This document shows positions 44,464 through 53,096 of a stretch of 64,000 bases of DNA, piece after piece. Where the stretch lies: assembly GCA_965196985.1 (NCBI GenBank), contig CBDALO010000164.1:1-64000 (forward strand), read 5' to 3'. The stretch comes from 2-12-FULL-35-23 sp965196985 (GTDB lineage Bacteria; Pseudomonadota; Gammaproteobacteria; UBA12402). The position numbers and the translations under genes are program-made. Positions within the stretch are counted from its first letter, which is position 1. Each line of letters opens with the position of its first letter. Under the pieces are notes generated by a model. That model was not told where the DNA came from, searched no databases, and saw only the letters and a program-made list of their open reading frames with translations.

Positions 44464-45549
44464 ATGAGTAACAAAAACGAACAAACCAACAAAAAAGAGC
44501 GGTTTGCCTTTTTGGGCAAGACGACCAAAGTCAGCTCACCAAAAACACGTCTCCGGTTTTTGGGGTTTGGTGGTGGTCTTGTCCTTGTATTAATCGTGGT
44601 GTTCTTTTTTTTAGGGCATCACACCAGAGTGGTTGCGCCCACTCAAACTGCCAGTGGGTTTACTGATAACTCGATCACGGAGCAAAACGAGGCGAGGCTC
44701 GAAAAGCTTCGCCTTGAGAGTCATCGACCTGTTCAGCACCTGCCGACTCAAGCACCAGTTGCAGCACCCACGGAAAGTAAGGCCATGGCCTTTCGGCGTA
44801 ACGCAGGAACCTCGATGTATTCTGCCAAGCCACCGGCTTCGGTAGGGCAAGACAGTGGGAGCGGGTCGGCAAAATCGAAAGTGTTGGTGGGACAAGGGGC
44901 GTTTTCGACTTTTGCGAACTCACAAAGCACCAGTGCAACCACGGTGACAGCCACGAAAATTGCCCATCCTTACTATACGGTGGCCGAAGGCGAGTTTATT
45001 CAAGCGACTTTAGAAACCGCCATTAACAGTGAAGTCCCTGGTATGGTGCGTGCGGTGATTACAGAGCCGGTCTATGCCTACAGCGGGCAAAAAGCGTTAC
45101 TGCCCGCTGGCTCGCGTTTAATCGGTCAATATGCCTCGATGTCGAGTAACGGCGCATCGACTGAACGTGTGTTTATCATTTGGAATCGAGTCATTACGCC
45201 TTCGGGTATTTCACTGATGATTAACAGTCCAGGAACCGACTCGCTAGGGCGTGGTGGCATGGGTGCTGATTCAATTGATACGCATTTCTTCCGTATCTTT
45301 GGGACGGCTTCGCTGTTATCGGTGATGGGGGCAGTGACCGCCACCAATAACGTGGGGGCTTATGAGCAACCCAACAGTGCCAACCTGTATCGCCAATCGA
45401 TTGCGACTGCGTTTCAGCAATCCGCGCAAAGTAGTTTGAATCAAAACCTCAACATTAAGCCCACGTTGTATATTCATCAGGGGAATAGCATTAATGTCTT
45501 TGTGGCGCATGATTTAGACCTTTACCCTGCCTTAGGGCATGGCGCATGA
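44464..45549 (+). CDS. virB10: VirB10 core protein
   Basis: A 361-residue protein. A cytoplasmic basic N-terminus is followed by one membrane segment (FLGFGGGLVLVLIVVFFFLG, residues ~32-52) and a flexible periplasmic linker. The C-terminal VirB10/TrbI domain contains YTVAEGEFIQATLETAINSE, PVYAYSGQKALLPAGSRLIG and SPGTDSLGRGGMGADSIDTH. It spans both membranes and gates the channel in response to ATPases. It overlaps virB11 by 4 bp. Confidence 0.95.
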   Translation: MSNKNEQTNKKERFAFLGKTTKVSSPKTRLRFLGFGGGLVLVLIVVFFFLGHHTRVVAPTQTASGFTDNSITEQNEARLEKLRLESHRPVQHLPTQAPVAAPTESKAMAFRRNAGTSMYSAKPPASVGQDSGSGSAKSKVLVGQGAFSTFANSQSTSATTVTATKIAHPYYTVAEGEFIQATLETAINSEVPGMVRAVITEPVYAYSGQKALLPAGSRLIGQYASMSSNGASTERVFIIWNRVITPSGISLMINSPGTDSLGRGGMGADSIDTHFFRIFGTASLLSVMGAVTATNNVGAYEQPNSANLYRQSIATAFQQSAQSSLNQNLNIKPTLYIHQGNSINVFVAHDLDLYPALGHGA

Positions 45550-46559
45550 GTCAATACGGGGCGGGGTCAGACGGGTTGCTTGAACCGATCAAGCCGTGGT
45601 TGAGTGACCCGCAAGTCGCTGAGATTCTGGTTAATCGGCCTCAAGAAATCTGGGTCGAGAAAGCAGGGCAGCTTACGCGCCACGAGGTCGTGGCGTTCAT
45701 CCCTTCGCATTTAGAGCGGTTGTTTCAATTGATTGCGAACGAGAACGAGCAGCGGTTTTCTAAAACCCACCCGTTGTTGTCCGCGAGTTTACAAGACGGT
45801 TCGCGGGTGCAATTGTGTTTACCGCCGACTGCTAAACATCATACGTTATCCATCCGGCGCAAAGTGGTCAGACACTTTACGCTGGATGATTATCAAGCGA
45901 ATGCGTTTTATCAGCAGTTACGTCCCACCGATATTCGTGATGAATCGCTGGCAAGTCTGCCAGCTACCGAAAAAGAATTGATCCAGCTTTATCATCAAAA
46001 CGACTGGGACGGCTTTATAAGACGCGCCATTGAATTGCGTAAAAACATTGTGATTTCTGGCGGGACGTCTACAGGGAAAACGACTTACCTGAATGCGTGC
46101 TTACGCCATATCCCTGCCAATGATCGGATTATTATTTTAGAAGACACGCGCGAGGTGGAAATACCGCATTGTAACCAAGTGCAGCTTTTAGCATCGAAAG
46201 GCGATCAAGGCGAGGCGAAGGTGAACATGCAGTCGTTAATTCAATGCTGCCTACGCTTAAGACCGGATCGCATTATCATGGGTGAGATCCGTGATGAATC
46301 CATTCTCGATTTTGTGAGCGCGTGTTCAACAGGGCATGAAGGCTCGATTACCAGTATTCATGCCAATAACCCACGCCTTGCGTTTATGCGAATGGTTCAG
46401 CTTTATAAATTAAACAATGTGCCTTCGATGACGAATGAGGATATTTTGCAAGAGCTGCACGAGGTGATTGATATTGTGCTGCAAGTGGCTAAGACGGGCA
46501 GTGGTCGTCTAGCGGATGGGATTCATTACAAGCACAGTCATTTGGTGAATGAGTTATAA
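45546..46559 (+). CDS. virB11: VirB11 traffic ATPase
   Basis: A 337-residue hexameric ATPase. Walker A GGTSTGKT is at residues 172-179, the Asp box is in RIIILEDTREVEI, Walker B in RPDRIIMGEIRDES, and the His box in GHEGSITSIHANNP. It coordinates pilus assembly and DNA transfer with VirB4 and VirD4. It overlaps virB10 by 4 bp (ATGA) and is followed after 20 bp by the topoisomerase gene. Confidence 0.95.
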   Translation: MSQYGAGSDGLLEPIKPWLSDPQVAEILVNRPQEIWVEKAGQLTRHEVVAFIPSHLERLFQLIANENEQRFSKTHPLLSASLQDGSRVQLCLPPTAKHHTLSIRRKVVRHFTLDDYQANAFYQQLRPTDIRDESLASLPATEKELIQLYHQNDWDGFIRRAIELRKNIVISGGTSTGKTTYLNACLRHIPANDRIIILEDTREVEIPHCNQVQLLASKGDQGEAKVNMQSLIQCCLRLRPDRIIMGEIRDESILDFVSACSTGHEGSITSIHANNPRLAFMRMVQLYKLNNVPSMTNEDILQELHEVIDIVLQVAKTGSGRLADGIHYKHSHLVNEL

Positions 46560-46579
46560 CAAACAACAGGAGCGTTAAA

Positions 46580-48733
46580 ATGAAATTATTTATTTGTGAA
46601 AAACCCAGCCAAGGGCGCGACATTGCTAAGGTATTAGGGGCGAATGAGCGCAATGAAGGGTATTTAAGTGGTAATGGCGTGATTGTTACTTGGGCGTTGG
46701 GTCACTTACTTGCGTTTGCGCCACCAGAACGCTATTGCGCTGATCTAAAGCCATGGCGGTTAGGGGTGTTGCCCGTTGTGCCCGATCAATGGCAGATTGA
46801 GCCAAACCCAAAAACCAAAAAGCAATTGAACGTAGTACGTGAGCTGATCAAGCAAACCAATCATGTTGTTGTCGCTACCGATGCAGATCGAGAGGGCGAA
46901 GCGATTGCGCGTGAGCTGCTCGACTATTGCAATTATCAAGGCACAATTGAACGCTTATGGTTATCGGCGTTGGATGAAGCGTCGATTAAAAAAGCCTTAA
47001 CCAACCTGAAAACCGGCGAAAGTACCTACCCACTTTATCAAGCTGCCTTGGGTCGAAGCCGCGCCGATTGGCTTATCGGGATGAATATGACGATGGGTGT
47101 CACCTCAAGCTTTAGTCGCGGTGAAGGGGTGTTATCGGTAGGGCGCGTGCAAACACCGACTTTACAACTGGTCGTGAATCGGGATTTAGCGATTGAAAAC
47201 TTTAAGGTAAGCGATTACTACGTGGTGCAAGCTACATTTAGTAATCAATCGAGTGAGTCGTTTATCACAACATGGAATGTGCCAGAGGATGAGCAAGACG
47301 AAGCAGGGCATTGCTTAAAGCGTGAGGCAGCTGACAGGGTATGCGCTGATATTACCAACCAGCAAGGTACGGTCACAGCCTTTAGTGAGAAGCAAAAACA
47401 AACGCCAGCCCCGTCTTGTTTGTCGTTGTCGAGTTTGCAAAAACTCGCTTCCAGTCAATTAGGGCTAGGGGCTAAAGAAACGCTAGACACCGCGCAATCG
47501 CTTTATGAGACCCACAAAGCAGCGAGCTACCCGCGAACGGATTGCGGTTACTTGCCACTGAGCCAATTCAAGGAAGCCCCTGCGATTTTAGCTACGCTCA
47601 AGGAAACACACAGCGAGCTTAGTGAAGTGATCGATCAGTGTAACACGAGCTATCAATCCCCTGTCTGGGATGATAAAAAAATCACCGCGCATCACGGCAT
47701 TATCCCCACCAATAACCGGTCGGTTGATTTGACGAAAATGAATGACAAAGAGCGCAAGCTTTTTGATTTGATCTGTCGATATTATGTCGCACAGTTTTTA
47801 GGAACGTATGACTACGCGCAACGTAAAGTCACCGTCACCTGTGTGGATCACACGTTTAGTGCAACGGATAACACACCGCTTAAGCAAGGCTGGAAAGTCT
47901 CGTTAGCGAAGGTCGAACCTGAAAGCAAAGACGAGAAAAGCACAGGGAATGCGATTCCAAAACTGTCACAAGATGAAACGGTGAACTGCAGTGATCAGCA
48001 AGTGCTTGCCAAACAAACTAAACCGCCAGCCCGCTTTACCGAGGGCACTTTGATTGCTGCGATGAAGAATGTCGCTAAAGAAGTGGATGACAAGCAACTT
48101 AAAAAGATTCTCAAAGACACCGCAGGCATTGGCACGGAAGCCACGCGAGCAAACATTATCGAGCTGTTATTAAAGCGTGAATTTTTACAAAAAGACAAAA
48201 AAACGCTGATCTCGACCAAAAGAGGCCGAGAGCTGTTAACGAAGCTGCCCGATTGCGTGAAGCATCCAGCAACCACCGCCGAATGGGAGCAAACACTCGA
48301 TGACGTGGCCGAAGGGAAAGCGAAGCTTGAGGATTTTTTAGCAGGGCAAAAAAAGACATTGAACACGATGATTGATGCGCTCAAAGCCATGGTGAAAGCA
48401 CAGCCGATTGAAGAAGGCGCAGCGCATTACTGCCCTGACTGCAAGCAGCCGATGCAACGCAGGAAAGGTAAAAAAGGCTTTTTTTGGGGTTGCTCTGGTT
48501 ATCCCAATTGTACGACTACGATGCCGGATGTTGACGGAAAGCCTGTGCCCCGTAAGCCAGTGGAATTATCTGATCACGATTGCCCGTTGTGCAGCTCGCA
48601 CAAGTTAGTCAAGCGTCAAGGTAAGAAGTCTGCCTTTTGGGGTTGTGCTGGCTATCCGAAGTGTAAAGGGATGTATTGGGATAAAAACGGCGAGCCGGAT
48701 TTAACGACACCTCAGAAGAAGAAGGGGAACTAG
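46580..48733 (+). CDS. topB: DNA topoisomerase III (TraE/TopB type)
   Basis: A 717-residue type IA topoisomerase. The Toprim part begins MKLFICEKPSQGRDIAKVLG and has the DADREGE box (residues ~101-107). The catalytic tyrosine is Y317 in AASYPRTDCGYL. Two C-terminal zinc ribbons are CPDCKQPMQRRKGKKGFFWG and CPLCSSHKLVKRQGKKSAFW. Plasmid-borne topoisomerase III (for example RP4 TraE) decatenates transferred or replicated DNA. A ribosome site AACAGGAG precedes the ATG. Confidence 0.95.
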   Translation: MKLFICEKPSQGRDIAKVLGANERNEGYLSGNGVIVTWALGHLLAFAPPERYCADLKPWRLGVLPVVPDQWQIEPNPKTKKQLNVVRELIKQTNHVVVATDADREGEAIARELLDYCNYQGTIERLWLSALDEASIKKALTNLKTGESTYPLYQAALGRSRADWLIGMNMTMGVTSSFSRGEGVLSVGRVQTPTLQLVVNRDLAIENFKVSDYYVVQATFSNQSSESFITTWNVPEDEQDEAGHCLKREAADRVCADITNQQGTVTAFSEKQKQTPAPSCLSLSSLQKLASSQLGLGAKETLDTAQSLYETHKAASYPRTDCGYLPLSQFKEAPAILATLKETHSELSEVIDQCNTSYQSPVWDDKKITAHHGIIPTNNRSVDLTKMNDKERKLFDLICRYYVAQFLGTYDYAQRKVTVTCVDHTFSATDNTPLKQGWKVSLAKVEPESKDEKSTGNAIPKLSQDETVNCSDQQVLAKQTKPPARFTEGTLIAAMKNVAKEVDDKQLKKILKDTAGIGTEATRANIIELLLKREFLQKDKKTLISTKRGRELLTKLPDCVKHPATTAEWEQTLDDVAEGKAKLEDFLAGQKKTLNTMIDALKAMVKAQPIEEGAAHYCPDCKQPMQRRKGKKGFFWGCSGYPNCTTTMPDVDGKPVPRKPVELSDHDCPLCSSHKLVKRQGKKSAFWGCAGYPKCKGMYWDKNGEPDLTTPQKKKGN

Positions 48734-49210
48734 TATGGCGAATCATCACAACATCAATCTGGAAAGTGAATACAAGGAGTTATGTGGCACACTGCATTAT
48801 CTGTTTAATCGCTTGGCGGGTGAGATTTATGATGGGAATCTCACGGTCATTGATTCCTCAACAGGGCACTCAAGAATAACTAAGCAACAAGCCGAGAGTC
48901 TTTTGGTGGAGTCAGCCTATACCACCTTGCCGGATGTACCCTGTTTGAATCAACATCACGAGTTAATGTTGTTTTATCAAGAGAAGCTTACGCAGCTTTT
49001 TCCGGTGACGTTGAACGAATGGCTGCAAAATAAAGCAGTTAAAGCACTTTCGCTTTTTCAACCCAAAAAACGCTTGACGCTTAACAATGTTAATTAGCGT
49101 GCAAAACTGACCCCTTTAGCGTTGAAATCAGCGTCGAATATTGACCCCCCCCCGATTAAAAACTATACACTTCAGGTTTAATAATCTGGGGTGAATAAAA
49201 GGTGATATTA

Positions 49211-50710
49211 ATGGAAACTAAAACAAAGATTAGAAGATTGCATTTTGTGCAAGGTCTCTCAATTAAAGAACTTGTAAAAAAAACTGGCCTATCAAGAAAT
49301 ACAATTAGAAAAATATTGCGTGCAGAAACTGCTGACCAAGAATATGTTCGCTCTACACAAGTAAAACCGAAATTAGACGCTTATACTGAAACCTTAGAGG
49401 CCTGGCTTATTGAGGATAGTAAACTTCCTCGTAAGGAACGTCGCACAGCATCCCGTTATTATTCCTTGCTTGAAAAAGAAGGCTACACGGGTGCTTATGA
49501 CAGCGTTCAACGCTATGTGAAATTATGGAAACAAGAACATAGGCAAAATAAGTCTGCTTATATTCCATTAACGTTTGATCCAGCAGAAGCTTATCAGTTT
49601 GATTGGAGTGATGAAAAAGTAGAATTAGGTGGAACTATTGTCAATATTAAAGTTGCTCACTTTAGACTTTGTTATAGCCGTAAATTTTTTGTAGTTGCCT
49701 ATCATAGAGAAAGTCAGGAGATGCTATTTGATGCGCATAACAAAGCCTTTGCCTTTTTTGGTGGTCTTTGCAAACGAGGTATTTACGATAATATGAAGAC
49801 GGCGGTGACATCAATTTTCGTTGGTAAAGAACGAGCATTCAATCGACGTTTTCTAGCGCTTATGGATAATTACTTAATTGAGCCTGTTGCTTGTTCACCA
49901 GCTGCCGGTTGGGAAAAGGGGCAGGTTGAAAATCAAGTTGATACACTGCGAGACTGGTTGTTTAGACCGAGACTGAAATTTGAATCATTAGAGAAGTTAA
50001 ACGAATACCTATTACAACGTTGTGAGCAGTTAGCTTGCAAGCGTAAGCATCCACAGTTTAAATCACAGTCTATTGCACAGGTGTTCGAGCACGAGAAGAA
50101 AAAGTTGCTAGAATTAAAGCAACCCTTTGAAGCTTATAAAGAAGTAAATGCTAGTGTTACTTCCACTTGTCTAATTAATTTTGATAGAAACCGTTACAGC
50201 GTTGACTGCGCTTATGCTAACAAAACTGTTATTGTTAGAGCGTATGCCAATGAAGTTGTTGTTTATGCTAACAATCATGAGATAGGGCGTCATAAACGCT
50301 ACTTTGGACGTGATCACACTGAATTTAATCCGTGGCACTATGTGCCTTTATTGGAAAGGAAGCCAGGTGCTTTACGAAATGGTGCACCCTTCAAGGATTG
50401 GAAGTTACCTCAATCAGTACTGAATGTGAAGAAGCAATTACTAAAACGTAAAGGCGGAGACCGTGATTGCGTTGCTGTTCTGTCAGCAATGCTTGAGCAT
50501 GGAAGTGAAGCAGTAGAGGTTGCATGTGAACTAGCCTTAGCAGATAAAACTGTAAGCAAGGATGTAATATTAAATATCATTAATCGCTTGCGTGAGCAAC
50601 CACGTCCTGAGGTAATAGCAACGCCAGTGAATCTCACATTAAAAAAAGAGCCTACTGCTAATTGTGAGCATTACAATATGTTGTTAAAGGAGAGAGAGCA
50701 TGTCAGTTAA
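49211..50710 (+). CDS. istA: IS21 transposase IstA
   Basis: A 499-residue DDE transposase. The N-terminal helix-turn-helix is LHFVQGLSIKELVKKTGLSR. The catalytic region includes EAYQFDWSDEKVEL, RGIYDNMKTAVTSIFVG and AAGWEKGQVENQVDTLRDWL. The ATG at 49211 follows AAAGGTG; a GTG at 49202 is in frame but overlaps that site. Its 3' end overlaps istB by 11 bp, as in other IS21 elements. Confidence 0.93.
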   Translation: METKTKIRRLHFVQGLSIKELVKKTGLSRNTIRKILRAETADQEYVRSTQVKPKLDAYTETLEAWLIEDSKLPRKERRTASRYYSLLEKEGYTGAYDSVQRYVKLWKQEHRQNKSAYIPLTFDPAEAYQFDWSDEKVELGGTIVNIKVAHFRLCYSRKFFVVAYHRESQEMLFDAHNKAFAFFGGLCKRGIYDNMKTAVTSIFVGKERAFNRRFLALMDNYLIEPVACSPAAGWEKGQVENQVDTLRDWLFRPRLKFESLEKLNEYLLQRCEQLACKRKHPQFKSQSIAQVFEHEKKKLLELKQPFEAYKEVNASVTSTCLINFDRNRYSVDCAYANKTVIVRAYANEVVVYANNHEIGRHKRYFGRDHTEFNPWHYVPLLERKPGALRNGAPFKDWKLPQSVLNVKKQLLKRKGGDRDCVAVLSAMLEHGSEAVEVACELALADKTVSKDVILNIINRLREQPRPEVIATPVNLTLKKEPTANCEHYNMLLKEREHVS

Positions 50711-51425
50711 TAAGGTTGAAGAATTACTTAGAGAGTTAAAGCTGTTTGGTATGCTTTCTGAATTAATAGAGCAGAAAGGTAAAGCAAATAAAAAGCTGTC
50801 AAATGAAGCATGGTTGATAAAGCTGTTGCAAAGCGAGCTCACACAACGTGAAACACGCTCTATTAACTATCAACTGGCTGCCGCAAAGTTTCCTGTGAAC
50901 AAAACATTGCATGAGTTTAAATTCCAACAAAGTGAAGTTAATAAAGAAGACATTGATGTTTTGTATGATGGAGAATTTATTAACGCCAATCGTAATATTA
51001 TTTTTGTTGGTGGAACTGGCACTGGTAAAACACACTTAACAACTGCAATAGCAACAAATTGTATCTACAAAGGTATGAAAGCGCGATTCTATAATGTGGT
51101 TGACTTAGTAAACCAGCTAGAGCAAGAGAAGCAGAATAATTTATCAGGTAAATTAGCCAACCGACTTAAAAAGGTTGACCTAATTATTCTTGATGAACTC
51201 GGTTATTTACCATTCTCTGAAACAGGTGGAGCACTACTATTTCATTTGATTAGTCAGCTTTATGAAAAAGTTTCGTTAATCATTACTACAAACTTAACAT
51301 TTGGAGAATGGCCAACCGTTTTTATGGATGCAAAAATGACAACGGCTATGCTGGATCGATTAACACATCATTGTGCAATTATTGAAACAGGCAATGAGAG
51401 TTTTAGATTTAAAAATAGAAATTAA
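50700..51425 (+). CDS. istB: IS21 helper ATPase IstB
   Basis: A 241-residue AAA+ ATPase related to DnaC. Walker A is GGTGTGKTHL (about residues 105-114), Walker B LIILDELGYLPFS, and sensor residues lie in VSLIITTNLTFGEWPTVF. It assembles on target DNA and activates IstA. GGAGAG lies before the ATG. The gene is intact. Confidence 0.94.
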   Translation: MSVNKVEELLRELKLFGMLSELIEQKGKANKKLSNEAWLIKLLQSELTQRETRSINYQLAAAKFPVNKTLHEFKFQQSEVNKEDIDVLYDGEFINANRNIIFVGGTGTGKTHLTTAIATNCIYKGMKARFYNVVDLVNQLEQEKQNNLSGKLANRLKKVDLIILDELGYLPFSETGGALLFHLISQLYEKVSLIITTNLTFGEWPTVFMDAKMTTAMLDRLTHHCAIIETGNESFRFKNRN

Positions 51426-52220
51426 AAGGAGGCGGCGAGCATTTAATATACAATAAATTTGATGGTCTGGGGGTCAATATTCGACGCTGATCAGGGGGCA
51501 ATTTTAGATGCTGATTGACATAACAAGGCTTACTCGGAACTGACTAAGTTATTGTATTTATGCTTTGCGGTTTGCTTTACTGAACTTGCCCAAGAAAGAA
51601 CGCAAGTCACCCATCCAGGTAATCAAGAAGACCTCTTTGTTGATGATATGTTAGAGTGGTGCACTTATGAATTAGAACAACCCATTTACACCTTAAAACC
51701 GAACCGTGAACGTTTGGATCAGTTTTCTACCGATTATAACATCATGCTAGAAAGGCTCTTTCCTTACGTCATCCCCCTTTCCTTGGTTGATTTAACGCTC
51801 ATGTTAAACACGTTTAAATTAAGCTGCACTCGCATGGATCGATTAAAAAAAGCCTTGCGTGATTTTACGTATCAAAAAGCAAGCGACCATCAAATCGCCT
51901 TGCTTCAATTCTGTTGTGAGGCTCTTGGTGATAAGCAAACCCTAGAAGGGCTGACCAAGGAGTCGTTAGGGCAAGCGAAGCAGTTTATTGAAGCGAAAAC
52001 CGAAGCCTACGAGCACGAGGTGCAATTACTGAGTGAGTGCGCTAACGATTTAAAGATCAATCCTACCTATTTAACGGTGCAGCAATTAACTGATTGGTAC
52101 AAGAACGGCGAGAATAAAATGGTTGATTGGTATTGTGGCCGAGACATGCGCTGGTATCGCTGTGCTGCGATGGATTAAAACCTACTCAAGAAAACAAAGT
52201 TTACAATGGAGTGATGAAAG

Positions 52221-53096
52221 ATGAATAAAAAAATGAGTAGTCAAAAGGAATCCAGCGAGATGGATTTCATTGTGCGAAATGATTATCAGCTTGTGATGTT
52301 TTTAGATGAGGGGGTCAGTAAGTTTGTAGAATCAGTGCATCAGCTTGTGCTCTCATCGATTCAATCTGAGCAGCACTATGACTTACCGAATCGTTATGCA
52401 AGCATTCCGCAGGTTGTTATTACGCGCCCCTTCCCCAGCTCGCAGTTATTTAATCTAATTGGCCAGTTACCTCAAGCCCCTTTCTTTTTAAAAGGCGGAA
52501 ACCTACAGTTTCAAGCCGATAGTCGTCAGGGTAATCCGTTTGATCGGCTAGTCCTTGAGATCATTAGCTCGAAGCAATCAGCGTTACAACAATTAGACCC
52601 GTGTTATGCTCTCCCAGTGCTAGACCTTGATATTATTTTTATTCAACCGCATTACGCCGAAGCATTACAACCGTTATTACCAGAGTGGCCAGAAAATCAG
52701 AGGATATTAGTGACGGGCTATGGCCTCTATGATTATCAAGGGGTTTTGAGCAGTATTCATCACTTTCCAGTGGATAAGATGAAAAGCCCCAAGCAAGATT
52801 CACGAGTCAAGCAAAAAAAGCCAACCGAGAGAAGTGAAACGTTCTATGTTTTTCTGGATGACCTGTTTTTTGCCATGCAGCATTTTAGGCTCGCCTACGA
52901 TTCTACCGCAGGGAGTAAACCGCTCAATCCCGCGATTCCACTTTCCCGCTATTGTGAAGCGGATGAGTATGCAGACGCTAATCCTGATGAAATGGAAGCG
53001 CTTTTGCAATGTTGTGAGGCAATGCACCTTAAACCGGAAGAACTTAACATGGAAAAACTTTTTGAATGGTATCACGCAGAGGTGGAGAAACAATGA
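52221..53096 (+). CDS. 2H-phosphoesterase-like protein lacking catalytic histidines
   Basis: A 291-residue protein. Residues ~20-187 align end to end with the 2H-like protein at 35308-35895: SIPQVVITRPFP against YPPHITIARELP, LPVLDLDII against KPHITLDCI, and GYGLYDYQGVLSSIHHFP against GYSLYDPQGIETIIHHYP. At the two H-x-T sites it has Q64-V-V66 and V133-L-D135, so it should not be catalytic. The C-terminal ~80 residues form an extra helical module ending LKPEELNMEKLFEWYHAEVE, shared with the IS21-split gene. It overlaps virD4 by 4 bp, so it is likely a structural or regulatory partner of the coupling machinery. Confidence 0.75.
   Translation: MNKKMSSQKESSEMDFIVRNDYQLVMFLDEGVSKFVESVHQLVLSSIQSEQHYDLPNRYASIPQVVITRPFPSSQLFNLIGQLPQAPFFLKGGNLQFQADSRQGNPFDRLVLEIISSKQSALQQLDPCYALPVLDLDIIFIQPHYAEALQPLLPEWPENQRILVTGYGLYDYQGVLSSIHHFPVDKMKSPKQDSRVKQKKPTERSETFYVFLDDLFFAMQHFRLAYDSTAGSKPLNPAIPLSRYCEADEYADANPDEMEALLQCCEAMHLKPEELNMEKLFEWYHAEVEKQ

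Larger units (their letters stand above)
49088..51520 (+). mobile_element. IS21-family element
   Basis: A 2433-bp element. The ends TGTTAATTAGCGTGCAAAAC (49088) and TGTCAATCAGCATCTAAAAT (inverted from 51520) align over 28 bp. Inner copies of ATCAGCGTCGAATATTGACC lie at 49128 and, inverted, at 51472-51491. It is flanked by 6-bp TAACAA duplications (49082-49087 and 51521-51526). Confidence 0.92.
48735..52178 (+). pseudogene. T4SS-operon protein of unknown function, split by IS21
   Basis: 48735-49087 plus 51527-52178 form one 334-residue frame when the IS21 element and one TAACAA duplication are removed (junction reads LTLN-KAYSELTKLLYLCF). No family is recognised. It is helical, without signal peptide or membrane segment. 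Its last ~30 residues (LLSECANDLKINPTYLTVQQ, then LTDWYKNGENK) resemble the end of the next gene product (LLQCCEAMHLKPEELNMEKL, FEWYHAEVEK), indicating a shared C-terminal module. It lies between topB and virD4, so it probably acts in DNA processing or coupling. The IS insertion truncates it after 117 native residues and may also reduce downstream virD4 expression. Confidence 0.8.
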
